Positions 23,201 through 32,368 of a DNA stretch of 64,000 nt are shown here, one piece after another (positions within the stretch are counted from its first letter, which is position 1; each line of letters begins with the position of its first letter). Origin of the DNA: Brachypterus glaber (lineage: Eukaryota > Arthropoda > Insecta > Coleoptera > Kateretidae). A program made the translations under genes and the position numbers. Under the pieces are notes generated by a model. That model saw only the letters and a list, made by a program, of their open reading frames with translations, had not been told where the DNA came from and made no database searches. The stretch spans positions 6,921,340-6,985,339 of the forward strand of contig OY294050.1 of the NCBI GenBank assembly GCA_958510825.1. The letters run 5' to 3'.

Positions 23201-26200
23201 TGGTCTCAGCAATAAACGAATGTTTCGTCCCTCTGTTGGATTCAAAAATAAACCCTGGTAAATCCTCCCTCAAAATGGTGGTCTGCTGTTGCCCGTCCGA
23301 ATTGTGGATGTGGATTTCGGCCTCTTTTCGGCTCGTCAGGGCCCAATTGCCGACCATCAGTCGAGACAGCCCCGGTTTCGAGAGAATTGGAATCGAGCTG
23401 TTGCTACATTTTACGGCCGCGCGGGCGCGCTGCAGTTTTTCGAGAAATTCGCCACGATTTTCTGAGAAAAAGAAAAAAATATATGATTTAAAAAAATCTA
23501 GAATATAGACAAAGAAATAGTTGGCATAATAGCTGCAAACTATGGTCTGTTTCATCAAGCAAGATAGTAAATTAAAAATCGCACAGTGAATATTTTCAAA
23601 ACAGATTCGAATATTGGATGTGCGATATACTGCGTAGTTTATTTTATAAAACATAACTATATTCTATACACAAACATATACTATTCAAACCTGTTGTAAA
23701 AATATTCACTATGCGATTTTTAATTTAGTATCTTGCTTGATGAAACGGACCATAAATACCTACAATTTATCGATATCAAAATCCAAATTTAACATTTTTT
23801 TGTTTCTATGCCAGCCAAATTTAATAGCCTTGAAGATGTTAAAATGTTATAAGGACATTATAATTATAGAAATATTAGCTAAATATTTCATCAATCATTT
23901 TTTTAAATCATTGTACAGTCTGTACAGTAAAGAGTGCTATTCTGCCCTGCTAAGACAAGTTGCCCTAAGTGCAAATTAGATGTTTTGAGATATGACCAGT
24001 ATTATCATTTTTGTTTGCACTCAGAGCCGTAGCGAAGAAGATTTTGTTGGGGGGAGAAGGTCAAAAATGACAACTTTTTTAGCCTAAAAATACAACTTTT
24101 TTAGCCTAAAAATACAACTTTTTTCCTCAAAAAAAAACTTTGTCCGTAAAAATTTCTACAAGTAAAAAAAAATTTACCCCTAAACAAAATTTTGATGACT
24201 AAAAAAAGTTCCTCACCTTTTCGTGAAATATACAACTTTTGAATTTTGAATCTCTGCAATATACAACTTTTGTATTTTAAATCCATAACGGCCGGCCGGC
24301 CCTGTTTGGACTTTTTGAAAATACGTTTAAATAAATATGGCGAATATTTAATAAAGCCATATTTATTTAAACATGTTCTCAAAAAATGCAAACAAAAATA
24401 ATAAAACTGGCCATATCTTAAAACATCTAATTTTAACTTGGAACAACTTGTCTTAGCTGGGAAGTAGACTGCGCAGTTTTGGGTTGATGTATATTCGTGC
24501 GCCATCTATATACGTACACAACTACTCTTTATGATGATTGGAAAAATAGATTGACAAAATATTTAATTAAAATTTCATGTCTGAACAATTTTGTTATTTA
24601 ATTTAAAAAGTTTTTATATTTGAAAAATGTAATAATTTTGAAATTTGTGTAATTAGACTAAAAAGAAAAAAAAATTAAAAAAAAATAATAAAAAAGATGC
24701 AAAAAAACTGAGTACTTACCTTCAGTGGTTAGGGTATCCGTGGTCCTTCCTTTGCCTAATTTTGGGGACAAAAACAAAAAACTCGTCACTTTTTTAAGGT
24801 TTTCACACAAGAAACGTTAGTAGAAAAATAAAACGATGCGTTAGAAAATGGTACTAAAACGCACGAAATAAAATTTTAAAAACGTTCACAGAGAGAAATG
24901 TTCAGTAAAAATTAACAAAGAAAAATCTAGTAAACACCCAATGACTTTTTACCTAGGATAATAATAAAATAAATGGTGAAAAAAATATATATTATGTCCT
25001 ACGTTTACAGGATTTCAAGGATAATTTTTATTAAAAAAATCTCTTTGTGTATAATAGCATAGCAAGAAGTAAGGAATATCATGTGATATCGTGCCTCTCA
25101 CTTTTACAATTTGGTTGTAGATATAACGTGATATTTTTTCTCCTTAAAAATGCCGTATTTTTATTTTTGGGCTAAATTTTGGGACTAAACTTTTAAAGCA
25201 ACGATTAAATGACGTAAAGTGAAAAAATAATATTTTTCTCGTGAAAAAAAAATTGTAGAACAAGGGTTTTTTTTTTCATGAAAAAAAAAATGAAAACAAT
25301 AATTGCTACTTTTTCCTGATAAAAAATGTGTCCTATTTCATTTCCAAGCAAAAAAAAAATGCAGCTGAAGCCTAAGAGCGTTGTTTAAGTTCCATACTAT
25401 TATAGTTTTGATTTATTTATTATTTTGAAGATTTAAAATCGTTAATATTCGAAAAGTATTAAATATATTTGTTGTAAAACCTATTCGTGGTGTCAAATAT
25501 TCTCGTCCCAGCAACCCATATTACCCTCATAACCTCAACATCAAGAAGAAGACATTCTGTGCAAGAACATCGATCAAAGCATCAGAACAAGGTTAGTGAT
25601 ATCCCTTTTTCCCTTCTACCCTTATTTACCCCTAAAAAAAGTTAGAGAGTTATCGAAGGTATAGTTTTTTATCTAACTTAGACAAGCGTTAATGCGCTAA
25701 GAAAAATTCTGCTGGTAAAAGCAAACAATTACATTTCAATGCATAAATTAGTAAAAAAAAAGTTTCGCTTTATTTCTACTACAACCAAACAAAAATAAAA
25801 ATCACATTGTTGTCAAACTTACCGGAAGTATCGGCACCGCCTTCGGGAGAACCACTGCTATACATCGTTGCCAGTTTTCCGTCCAGTATGAATCTAAACC
25901 ATCCGTTCGAGCCGTTTGAGAGTTCGAGAGCGGCAGCGTCGCTCCAAATGTAAAGACAGTCGCGACCTCTACACAGAGACCAATCCCGCCAGTGGTAAGC
26001 CTTACCGGGAAGGATATCTTTCGCGTCTTCGTGTTGGAAATGCTCATTTGGATCTACCGGATGATAAAATTACAATTTTTGACAAAAAATGTCAATTTTT
26101 GACAAGACATGTCAATTTTTGACAAGATTGACAATTTTTGACGAAAATTTCAATTTTTTACAAAAAATATCAATTTTCAAACAAAAAATGTCAATTTTTG

Positions 26201-29200
26201 ACAAAATATATCAATTTTGACAAAACAAGCCAATTTTTGACAAAACATGTCAATTTTTGACAAAACATGTCAATTTTTGACAAAACATGTCAATTTTTTA
26301 CAAAAAATATCAATTTTTGACAAAAAATATCAATTTTTGACAAGAGATTTCTATTTATGACAAAAAACGTTAATTTTTGATATTTTTTTTTTAACAAAAA
26401 ATATTGAACAGAAAATGTTTAATTAGTAACTGTCAAATGTTGACAACAGAATGTCAAATTTTACCAGAAATAACACATTTTGAACATAAAATCTAAAGTT
26501 TTGACAAACATATCACAATTTAACAGAAAATGTCTAATTTTGAGAGGAATTATCTATTTTTGAGATAATTTTTGACAAAACCTATCAATTTTCGACAGAT
26601 TACTTTAAGTTAAGACGGTAAATATAAAAATTAAACAAAAGATCTTCATAGACTGTCAATTTATTTAAAAAATCTTATTTTTTTAATATAAACGTTAACA
26701 TTTGACATGTCAAATTCTGACACTTCATATCAAATTTGACATAAATTATTTTTTAACTTTATTAGAACTTACCGTCAATGCTAGTTTCCGGTTCTTCGGG
26801 TTCCTGGGGTTCGGGGGGACCCGCCAAAGCTTGAACTTTGGTGAAAATTCCCAATCTTGCAAAATGATCCAGGAAAATCTCCTGGTTTTTGATCATCAAG
26901 TCCTGGATGATACTCAGGACAACAATATGACCTTCCTCGTCCTCCTAAATTAAAAAAAAAAAATGAAACATAGTATGTTTCAAACAAAAATATAGAGGGC
27001 ACAGTGACCCCAGAACGGAAATAACTAAAATTTACCGTTGCATCAACCAATCATGATAATTCGTGTTCAGGGACCCAATGCGAGTAAAAAAAGCCAAAAA
27101 TGAAAAAATCTGTCGTCTTATAACGAAAAACGTGATTTTTTTTAGCGTAGAATTAGAGCATATTGGGAAACTATTTCCGATTGAGCTGGAATTTGACCAA
27201 ACCTTTATTATACGGTGTTAACTTTACCTTTTGTCATCTTTTTGGAGAGATAACTTTTTTATTTATTACCCGATTAAAAAAATTAAAAAAGAAAAAAGTC
27301 TGTAAAATGGTAAACAATTTTCGTTTTATTATAACATTTTTTTGAAAAATGTACTGTTAGACTGGTAACTGTCAAAATATAACAAAATGCATTTTTTTAT
27401 TTTTTTTTTCTATTTCTTATGTTTTATTTATTAACAGATTTTAAAAATTAAAATAGAAAAGTCAAGGTTTTAAAATGCTGATTAATTCTCTACCGAAATG
27501 TTTTTCTTAAAAATTAAGTCAGTAAATGTCAAAAAATAAAAAAATGTTAAGTTTTTGGCGTTTAAACCCGTTTGGGGGGTCGACCCGGGTGAAGTTGATT
27601 TTTATAGCAACTAAAAAGCACCATATAACAATGGTTTGGTGCAAATTTCAGGAGCGCTTATATGCAGCTCTTTATGCCGTGTTTTGATAAATTCCGCATG
27701 CGCACGCGCATGCGCTGACCGGTTTTCAATATATTATTTTAAATAAAAACATTTTTTTACAAAAAAAAACATCAAACAGACGCCAAACCAACGTTAACGC
27801 AAACCAAAGCCCCCTCATTAAAAAAAACTCCAAACAACAAAAAACCAAAACAAACTCCTGCACGGAGAGCTGCAATTAGGCATGTCAAATTTCTAATTCT
27901 ACGCCAATAAATATCACGTTTTTGGTTAAAAAAAATTATCGATAGATTTTTTTCATTTATGGCTCTTTTTACTCGCATTGGGTCCCTGAACACGAATTAT
28001 AATGATTGGTTGATGGAACGGTAAATTTTGGTTATTTCTATTCTGGGGTCACTGTGAGGGAGTTTGTTCATACAACTGACCAGTTTAGGGGTAATGGATT
28101 CTTTTAAAATCATTTTTCTATTATTTTGAACGTTGTCGTAAAATTTCGCAAAGGGAACATAAAAAACTTGATTCGAATTTGACCAAATCAAACCAGTGTT
28201 GCCAACATTATTTGCCAAGTGCGTGCAATAGTCGTCCTATAAAAATTTTCCTTCAATAAATTGTAACCAAAAGAAAAATCAAAATGAAACAAGAAGTAAA
28301 AGTGATCTTTTATTATCAGCAGGAGCGAAGAACTAAAAAAAACATGTCGAATGATTAAAAGTCACTTTTACTACATGTTTCATACTATATTTTTTCACCA
28401 TATTTAACTTACCTCGTTGTCCAAAACCGTAGCGATGACCTCTACGATTTGAGTACCAAAATTGGCACTACCTTCTCCAAGTTTGCACAGCTCCTCCAAC
28501 AGATGGGGCTGTATGTAATGTACCATTTTTTTTATCAAACCCAGGCTGGCTTTGCGTACGCTTGGCAACATAGTACTTTGAAACGTCGCGCAGAAAACTG
28601 GCAACAGTCTTTGTAGGTAAACTGGCGCCATCTCTGGGTCGCCTCGGGGTTCTATGGACGACTCGTCAGTGTCAGATTCTGACTTTTTGGCGCGGTCTTT
28701 GTCTACAGGGATCATCCATTCTCCTGTGGGGGAAAAGTGCAAAGTTGAAAACAAATGCTTTCAAAAGAAAACAAAAAATAAAAAAATATGTGAAACGTGT
28801 AGCTTTTCTAGACAGGTGGAAAAATAAGGAAGTTTATAAAATAACATATCAAATTGACTTCATTTTTCCTGTATTTCTGGAACATTTCTTTTGTTTTTTC
28901 TTTGTAGCTTTATCAGATTGTTTTTCTGGCCGTACCATTATCAGAAATATATTAAAAGAAAAATTAATTGAAATTAATTTTACCTATGATTGAAATTTTA
29001 ATATTGTCAAAATCTGACATCTAATTAAAAATGTAAAAATATATCAAAATTAAAAAAATATATATATTTTTGCTTTTTATAAGAATCTTTTTTTACCTGG
29101 ACTTTGTAGTATAGCGGCAACCTCGCGATGTCCCTCGTCCACTCTCTCTCTGGCCTTGTCTAACGGCGTTTTTCCGTCCTCGTCGCGCAGATCCGGATTG

Positions 29201-32122
29201 GCCCCGTGCCTCAACAGCACTTTGGCGATGGTGGGCCGGCCGAAACAGGCGGCGTAATGCAGGGAACTGCTCCGCTGGCCCTTGTTCACGTCCGCGCCCT
29301 TGTCGCAAAGATATTCGACCATCTCCTGGGTGCCGAAGGCGCTGGCCCAATTTAGGAGCGTTTGCCCTACATCATCCATGAAATTTACCTAGGACAAATT
29401 TTATTTTGTCTATTATGTATATTAAACTTTGGACTTCAAAAATATATTTCTTTAAATTGTAAACTTTGTACAAAATAAATAAATAATTTTGTAAATATAA
29501 TATTCATATAATATTCATTCAAATTACCTTTGAAGATTTAAATGATTAAAAAATTGTTTCAAAATATAGTCCTGCAAATACACCTCCAAATTCGGTATAT
29601 TACATATGAAAACATTCTGGGACACCCTGTATACATTATTAATACATACCTCTACTCCTCCATTTTCAATAGCCTCAATCAGGGCGTCTGTATCTTTCGA
29701 TCTGATACAATCAATCAGTTGTCGGTGTGACTTTTCGGCTGCTGAATCCATTCTCCTGATCCGGGGCATCAGTTGGCCGGAATTTTGACTCGTGCTCGTT
29801 TTCCCCAGAGCTCTACGACCCTCAAAGAGTAAAATTAGGAGCAAATCGACCAGACGCATTGAGTCTAGAGTACATCTTTCATCTCCTTTTAGGGCTTTTT
29901 CTATTGCATCCAAAAGCTGAGATCTTAGCAAATCCTAAAAAGATAAAAATAAATAAAAACAAGCCAAGAAAACACAATTCATTTTATTATAATTTATACG
30001 AAATAGACTTCACTTACATGGGTGATTGTTGGTGATCCTCTGCACAAAGTGGACAAAAGGCTAATAATAGTAGAAACTGAAGCTGCGTTTGCTTTATTAT
30101 CGGGCGTAGCTGAAGCACTAGCGCCACCTGTTGACGTGTTGGTGGACAAATTATTTTTTCCCGGTGTTCCGGCAGCCGCAGTTACACCGCTGGCGGTGGT
30201 AGGCCCCGCCGCGTTTGAGAGTCTGTTCAAAAGTTCGTTAACTAGTCCTAGAAAGGAGAAAAATGATAAATTAGTATTTTTTTTGGAAGTCATCTTCGAA
30301 GGTTATAGTGCACCAGGTCAATAAAAGTATAATATTTAATTCTCAAGACGAAAAAAGCTATTTTTTGGACATCTCCATAGGTTTTTGGTGCACCAGGTCC
30401 AAAAACAGTTATTTTAGGTTTAATTTTTTGTGATTTTTGCTTACCATGTTTGGCAAGGGGTTCTGGATCAACCCCACGCCTAGTAAATCTATCTGCCACC
30501 GAAGCGAAGCATCTTAGAGCACCGTCGGCGACGTGCGAGTCCTCGTGCTGCAAAAGCGCGCTCAAACTTTGCACGCAATCTGGCAACTGCGCGTCTTGTG
30601 GTTCTACTTTAGTGCACAATCTGGACACTACGGCCATGGCGCTGTGAAGGGTGTCTTTGTGGACCTTTTGGCCGTTTTCGCGGATAAAAGGGAGGATACA
30701 GTTCAGGCCGTTCGCCTCGAACACGTAACCCGCTTCGCGGGTGCATATCAATTCTAATACCTGGAAACAAAGAAAAATTTAAACAAAACTAGATGAAACG
30801 TTGCAAGCACCCTGTCAAAACATCGGCACTATTGTACACTAGAGCCATCTAGTTTGCAAATTTCAAACTAGGTGTTTTGTTTGATTTTAAATACTGTATC
30901 TTTAAAACATTATATTCTATCAAAAAACTGTATATAATATTTTTTATAGGGCTTAAAAAGAGCTTTTACTTAAAATATAATTTTTTGAAATCGGGTTATA
31001 TCTCACATATGTGAGATATGCTAAAAAAACCATTTACTGCTTTAAACGCCAATATCTCGAAAACAATGCGTTTTAGGAAAACATTGTTTATAACATTTTT
31101 TGAGCAATTTAAAATTATCTTTTATTTAAGTGCTAAATTATCCAAATACAATAATAATTGCCTTAATTATAAACAAAAAACGCTAAAAATAGGATTTTTA
31201 CCCTATTTTCACCCCCTTACCCCCAATCGTTTACCCCCAAAATCTAATCAGCTCTTCTGAATACGATAAGAAACAATATGCAAAAAACCGCAAGTTGATA
31301 TCTCATGTAGAAATGGAGTTAGAGAGTTTACACCCAGACAGACAGACAGACAGACGGACGCAAACATTTTCTTTACTGATTTCGACTCAGAATGGTCTAA
31401 AACGTCGAGAAATGTGAAAAAGACGTGGTCAAAGATTTTGACTTTTCGGCGAAGATTTTAATACATCGGCACTCTTAGTAACACTAAGTGCCGATGTAAA
31501 ATTCCACACTAGAGGACCTGAACGTCCTGCGCAGACCAAAAAAGTCATAATAAACATTAAGTCACTATACCGGGTGTTTCAGGAAGGTGGTTCACCCCCT
31601 TAACTTTTTTATTTTTTTAGATAGGATCGTGAAATTTTCAGGAGCTAGATTATATATAATTTAGGATTTTTTGACATACTCTGAAGCAGGATCTTGCAGG
31701 ACTGTGTTATTAAAAAACCAAATTCAGCACAGTGTTGCCTTACTTACCTTGACACATTGTTCAGCTAAATCTTTACTAGTACGGGACGACAACTCGGCAA
31801 CAACCAATCGGTTGCAAATCGCTCTGACAGCGCCATCTATGGCCACGATGCGCCTCGTGCATTCGGCCGACACGTCCAGATAATAGGTAATGGCCCGAGC
31901 GGTTACTTCGAGCACGTTTTCCGGCGCCTGGTCATCGAGGAATATCCGGCACAGGGCGGGCAGAAAGGTCCTGGGGGGGCAACTCTCGAAGCAGCGGTCC
32001 ACGTTGTCGGACATGAGGAGCAGCATGCAGAGCTGCTCGAGGGCGATCAGCTGCATGTCGCGTTCGTCGCCCAGGCCGCTGTTCAGCCATTCGAGCAACG
32101 TTTCGGGGTCCGGGTCCGCCAT
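10197..32122 (-). CDS. HECTD1: E3 ubiquitin-protein ligase HECTD1, complete gene
   Basis: HECT-type ligases take ubiquitin onto a catalytic Cys and pass it to substrates. Coding exons (minus strand): 32122-31748, 30760-30445, 30247-30018, 29934-29650, 29388-29097, 28723-28413, 26944-26773, 26053-25823, 24755-24720, 23461-23195, 22967-22118, 21434-21208, 21091-20939, 20461-20195, 19667-18810, 18227-18018, 16771-16545, 16005-15837, 15595-14897, 14291-14004, 13850-13420, 12768-12387, 11890-11710, 10479-10197. All have GT-AG sites and compatible phases; the sum is 7740 nt, or 2579 aa, against about 2610 in human. Order: ARM-like N-terminus, ankyrin repeats, SUN-like domain, MIB/HERC2, Ser/Thr-rich linkers, acidic stretch, HECT. 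The start [13 protein letters not shown] matches the vertebrate start. Exon 17 has an alternative acceptor a few codons downstream. Confidence 0.96.
10628..10758. repeat. Inverted repeat with about 40-bp arms
   Basis: In HECTD1 intron 23, the arm aaagcactagtttcatcata plus cgtttttagcgcac pairs with gtgcgctaaaaacgtg plus ttatgaaacgagtacttt on the right. The arms match at about 90% and flank a GC-rich loop (cgaaccgctgcggcgag). It may be a small MITE; no target duplication is clear. Confidence 0.6.
11922..12170. repeat. Minisatellite of near-palindromic tgtcaaaattgaca units in intron 22
   Basis: About a dozen degenerate units of roughly 20 bp, each containing tgtcaaaattgacattttt or a close variant, fill the middle of the 496-bp intron between exons 22 and 23. 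Further stray copies lie at about 12265-12350. Each unit holds TGTCA and TGACA half-sites facing each other. The array makes long open frames with an NFDIKN-type repeat, which are artefacts. A related array sits in intron 7. Confidence 0.85.
12935..13405 (-). repeat. Fragments of two interspersed repeat families
   Basis: The first part (about 12935-13010) shares ccaaaatttatacacttcat plus accccg and the ggggtagccaaaatat block with the inverted repeat near 51050-51230. The rest (about 13060-13405) is the reverse complement of the internal part of the element at 41359-42505, including the gtcctcaaaccg, cgaaaacggttaatcct, cacacccctggttaaaata and caaagggttcctgagttatt blocks. Both sit in HECTD1 intron 21 and carry no host exon. 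Confidence 0.7.
14581..14797 (+). repeat. Possible retroposon fragment with a (caaa)n tail
   Basis: A stretch of moderate complexity (tggttcgaaagtcagtataa and tcctggacttgggggatgat blocks) is followed at about 14763-14797 by a clean tetranucleotide run, caaa repeated about eight times. Some non-LTR retroposons end in such microsatellite tails, so this could be a 3'-end fragment. There is no open frame or target duplication to confirm it. Confidence 0.35.
14897..15595 (-). CDS. HECTD1: HECTD1 exon 19: region before the HECT domain
   Basis: Residues about 1826-2058. Conserved blocks are [40 protein letters not shown] and [24 protein letters not shown]. Between the YTIIYKE block and VDDVLQLL, human HECTD1 has a helical module of roughly 80-100 residues (the BTHB domain, as I recall it). 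Here the gap holds only about 45 residues rich in Ser and Asn. The region lies inside one continuous exon, so no hidden exon can supply the module. Confidence 0.9.
15638..15784. mobile_element. Short MITE of the gaaatagggtc family, about 147 bp
   Basis: Its ends tgtatttgaaatagggtc and gaccctatttcaaatacac are inverted repeats, followed by a gattctacatcataaaatat plus gacaaaaag block. The same ends and subterminal block bound the larger element at 41359-42505, so this looks like an internally deleted relative. It lies in intron 18 of HECTD1. Confidence 0.7.
16053..16474. mobile_element. pogo-like MITE with TA duplication, 422 bp
   Basis: It begins CAGTGGAAACTCCATAACTC and ends with GAGTTTTCACTG, flanked by TA at 16051-16052 and 16475-16476. 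Repeated ttcgagttatagag-type motifs fill the subterminal parts on the right, with their complement on the left. TA targets, CAGTG ends and ctccataactcga subterminal motifs are typical of pogo/Tigger-type Tc1/mariner relatives. It has no coding region. It lies in HECTD1 intron 17. Confidence 0.75.
16545..16771 (-). CDS. HECTD1: HECTD1 exon 17: acidic segment
   Basis: Residues about 1694-1769. The conserved LTSTSSESE...[20 protein letters not shown] block leads into a run dominated by Asp and Glu, as in human HECTD1. The acceptor used here (exon start 16771) matches the phase. A second in-phase AG about 10 nt further in would drop a few residues, so the exact start is not settled. Confidence 0.85.
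16822..17504. mobile_element. TIR element with subterminal tctaactcca repeats, about 683 bp
   Basis: The left end (cataattcgtcatctaaagg, ctctaacggtctaactcca) pairs with the right end (tggagttagacaactagagc, ctttagtggacgaattatg). The motif tctaactcc or its complement recurs inside, near 17062 and 17323. Subterminal clusters of one motif are a hallmark of transposase-binding sites in several DNA transposon superfamilies. It is non-coding and lies in HECTD1 intron 16. Confidence 0.7.
17515..17900 (+). repeat. Dispersed repeat family, three copies in HECTD1 introns
   Basis: This stretch shares an ordered set of blocks with about 20680-20900 and 25395-25690. The blocks are a tttatttat start with aaaatcgtta, agcatcagaac followed by aaggttagtga, a tttttccctt block, and a tgctaagttagag end followed by tagNtttttatctaNNttagaca. 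The 20680 copy is interrupted by a fragment of the gggaacgtt MITE at 20771-20812. All three copies have the same orientation. Confidence 0.65.
18340..18775. mobile_element. Long inverted repeat with a perfect internal tandem duplication
   Basis: The arm at about 18340-18500 (actagtagatattgtcaaac through gcctctgaagat complement) is nearly identical to the inverted arm at about 18627-18775. Inside the left half a block of about 107 bp, from caaatttgatatttcatctt to gttacgtgcagaaatgaa, is present twice in tandem (about 18420-18524 and 18527-18631) with almost no differences. The near-identity of arms and tandem copies suggests recent origin or gene conversion. It sits in HECTD1 intron 15. Confidence 0.8.
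18810..19667 (-). CDS. HECTD1: HECTD1 exon 15: MIB/HERC2 domain and Ser-rich linker
   Basis: Residues about 1338-1623. The exon opens with a MIB/HERC2 domain ([46 protein letters not shown]), a fold found in Mind-bomb and HERC2 that binds partner peptides. It is followed by about 220 residues rich in Ser, Thr, Asn and Glu with little conservation, ending near [14 protein letters not shown] and the FAALARRR block. The linker is probably disordered, like its human counterpart. Confidence 0.92.
19800..20190 (+). repeat. Diverged tandem duplication, period about 255 bp
   Basis: The block ttacctggtgaaggtaaaaa at about 19809 recurs at about 20064 as ttacctggtaaaagcacaaa. Both go on through gatcaaacgc/gttcaaacgc, tattttatacaNaattaca and tttcagtc. 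A small hairpin of cttcaaagatttcctc copies lies just upstream at about 19750-19800. Non-coding, HECTD1 intron 14. Confidence 0.6.
20195..21434 (-). CDS. HECTD1: HECTD1 exons 12-14: SUN-like / galactose-binding-like domain
   Basis: Exons 21434-21208, 21091-20939 and 20461-20195 encode residues about 1123-1337. Conserved stretches are [62 protein letters not shown] and [14 protein letters not shown]. This is the Sad1/UNC-84-like (discoidin-like) module that sits before the MIB/HERC2 domain in HECTD1. Identity to the human protein looks very high, which helped fix the splice sites. Confidence 0.93.
22118..22967 (-). CDS. HECTD1: HECTD1 exon 11: central helical region
   Basis: The largest early exon, residues about 839-1122. 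It begins [18 protein letters not shown] and ends QIYK, with conserved [58 protein letters not shown] and [12 protein letters not shown]. An Asn-rich insert (about 25 residues, NNK and NNNN runs) separates the first two conserved blocks and is not in the human protein as I recall it. Confidence 0.92.
23543..23752. mobile_element. TA-flanked MITE, about 210 bp
   Basis: The ends tggtctgtttcatcaagcaa and its complement near 23715-23752 form 50-bp inverted repeats (aaattaaaaatcgcacagtg on the left, cactatgcgatttttaattt on the right). TA flanks both sides. The centre is AT-rich and non-coding. HECTD1 intron 9. Confidence 0.75.
23925..24530. mobile_element. TIR element interrupted by a nested repeat
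   Basis: The left arm (about 23925-24015: aaagagtgct, aagacaagttgccctaa, gcaaattagatgttttgag, atatgaccag) pairs with the right arm (about 24370-24530). The middle (about 24010-24305) contains repeated acaacttttttagcctaaaa and atacaacttttg blocks that also occur at 56043-56345. This suggests another repeat inserted into the element. HECTD1 intron 9. Confidence 0.6.
24720..24755 (-). CDS. HECTD1: HECTD1 exon 9: 36-nt in-frame microexon
   Basis: The sequence between ccaaaattag and gtaagtactc (minus strand) is 36 nt, phase 1 at both ends, and encodes [16 protein letters not shown] residues with no stop. Exon 8 ends and exon 10 begins in phase 1, so the reading frame is kept with or without it. 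Human HECTD1 has no obvious counterpart between GSPEGG and [10 protein letters not shown]. Both splice sites are good; whether it is always or alternatively included cannot be told from DNA. Confidence 0.6.
26066..26560. repeat. Minisatellite of atgtcaatttttgacaaaa units in intron 7
   Basis: About 20 degenerate units of about 20 bp (tgtcaatttttgacaaaaca and variants) occupy most of the 720-bp intron between exons 7 and 8. They start within 15 bp of exon 8 and decay toward exon 7. The unit is the reverse complement of a close variant of the unit in intron 22. The units are near-palindromic, with TGTCA and TGACA facing each other. Confidence 0.85.
27000..28056. mobile_element. 1.06-kb element with about 120-bp TIRs
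   Basis: It begins cacagtgaccccagaacgga and ends with the complement ctattctggggtcactgtg. The inverted repeats run about 120 bp and include a ggacccaatgcgagtaaaaa block. AGGG lies just outside both ends, a possible 4-bp target duplication. The centre has no transposase-like frame. It sits in HECTD1 intron 6, about 25 bp downstream (transcript sense) of the candidate cassette exon at 28081-28236. Confidence 0.75.
28081..28236 (-). CDS. Candidate HECTD1 cassette exon, 52 codons
   Basis: On the minus strand, tttttatag is followed by an open 156-nt stretch starting [15 protein letters not shown] and ending ITPKL at a gtcagt donor. It is a multiple of three and phase 0 at both ends, so it could join exon 6 (ending VLDNE) to exon 7 (starting EDEEGH) without changing frame. 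Its composition looks protein-like and not low-complexity. I do not recognise it in human HECTD1. The donor GTCAGT is weaker than the other donors of the gene. It could also be a chance open frame or a remnant of unknown origin. Confidence 0.35.
28413..28723 (-). CDS. HECTD1: HECTD1 exon 6: region after the ankyrin repeats
   Basis: Residues about 500-603. It starts EWMIPVDKD and contains [39 protein letters not shown] and ends [11 protein letters not shown], all close to the human sequence. The helical repeats resume here after the ankyrin block. Its donor is a strong GAG|gtaagt in phase 0, the junction where the candidate cassette exon would be inserted. Confidence 0.93.
29097..29934 (-). 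CDS. HECTD1: HECTD1 exons 4-5: ankyrin repeats
   Basis: Exons 29934-29650 and 29388-29097, residues about 308-499. The first carries [20 protein letters not shown] and [24 protein letters not shown]; the second carries [59 protein letters not shown] and [11 protein letters not shown]. These are clear ankyrin units, used for protein binding. A five-residue insert (VDEGH) lies in the last unit relative to human. Confidence 0.95.
30018..32122 (-). CDS. HECTD1: HECTD1 exons 1-3: ARM-like N-terminal region
   Basis: Exons 32122-31748, 30760-30445 and 30247-30018, residues 1-307. The start and the blocks [68 protein letters not shown] and [21 protein letters not shown] are nearly identical to human HECTD1. 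Exon 3 includes an Ala/Thr/Gly-rich linker before [19 protein letters not shown]. The ATG at 32122 is the first Met of the conserved start; a non-coding 5' leader exon may exist upstream but cannot be recognised. Confidence 0.95.
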
Positions 32123-32215
32123 CTTGAAAAAAAAAACCGTCTTGAATGAGCGAGAGTACTTTCTTATAAAAGAATTAAATTGATTAATATAATTATTAAT
32201 GAAATAAGGTACTAA

Positions 32216-32368
32216 GGGAACTTTAAAGTATTACGTAACGCTCCTTGGGGGGGGGGTGGGGGTCATTTTGGAGTGTTACGCCCATGTTAATGGTATAGGA
32301 AAATAGCGTTACAGAGGGGGGGGTCCAAAATGATCAAAATTTGCGTTACGTAATTCTTGAACGTTCCC
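32216..32368. mobile_element. gggaacgtt MITE, copy 1 (153 bp)
   Basis: It starts gggaactttaaagtattacg and ends cgtaattcttgaacgttccc, with G-runs (ggggggggg) in the middle. TAA flanks both ends (32213-32215 and 32369-32371). A second full copy lies at 34077-34230. Right-end fragments occur at 20771-20812, about 34996-35040 and about 51226-51257. It lies about 95 bp upstream of the HECTD1 start codon, so it is in or near the promoter or leader. Confidence 0.8.

Noticed and set aside
30820..31515. Possible TIR element with acatcggcac ends in HECTD1 intron 1.
   Set aside because: The end motifs are short and the flanks do not extend the match; a small hairpin at 31463-31498 explains most of it.
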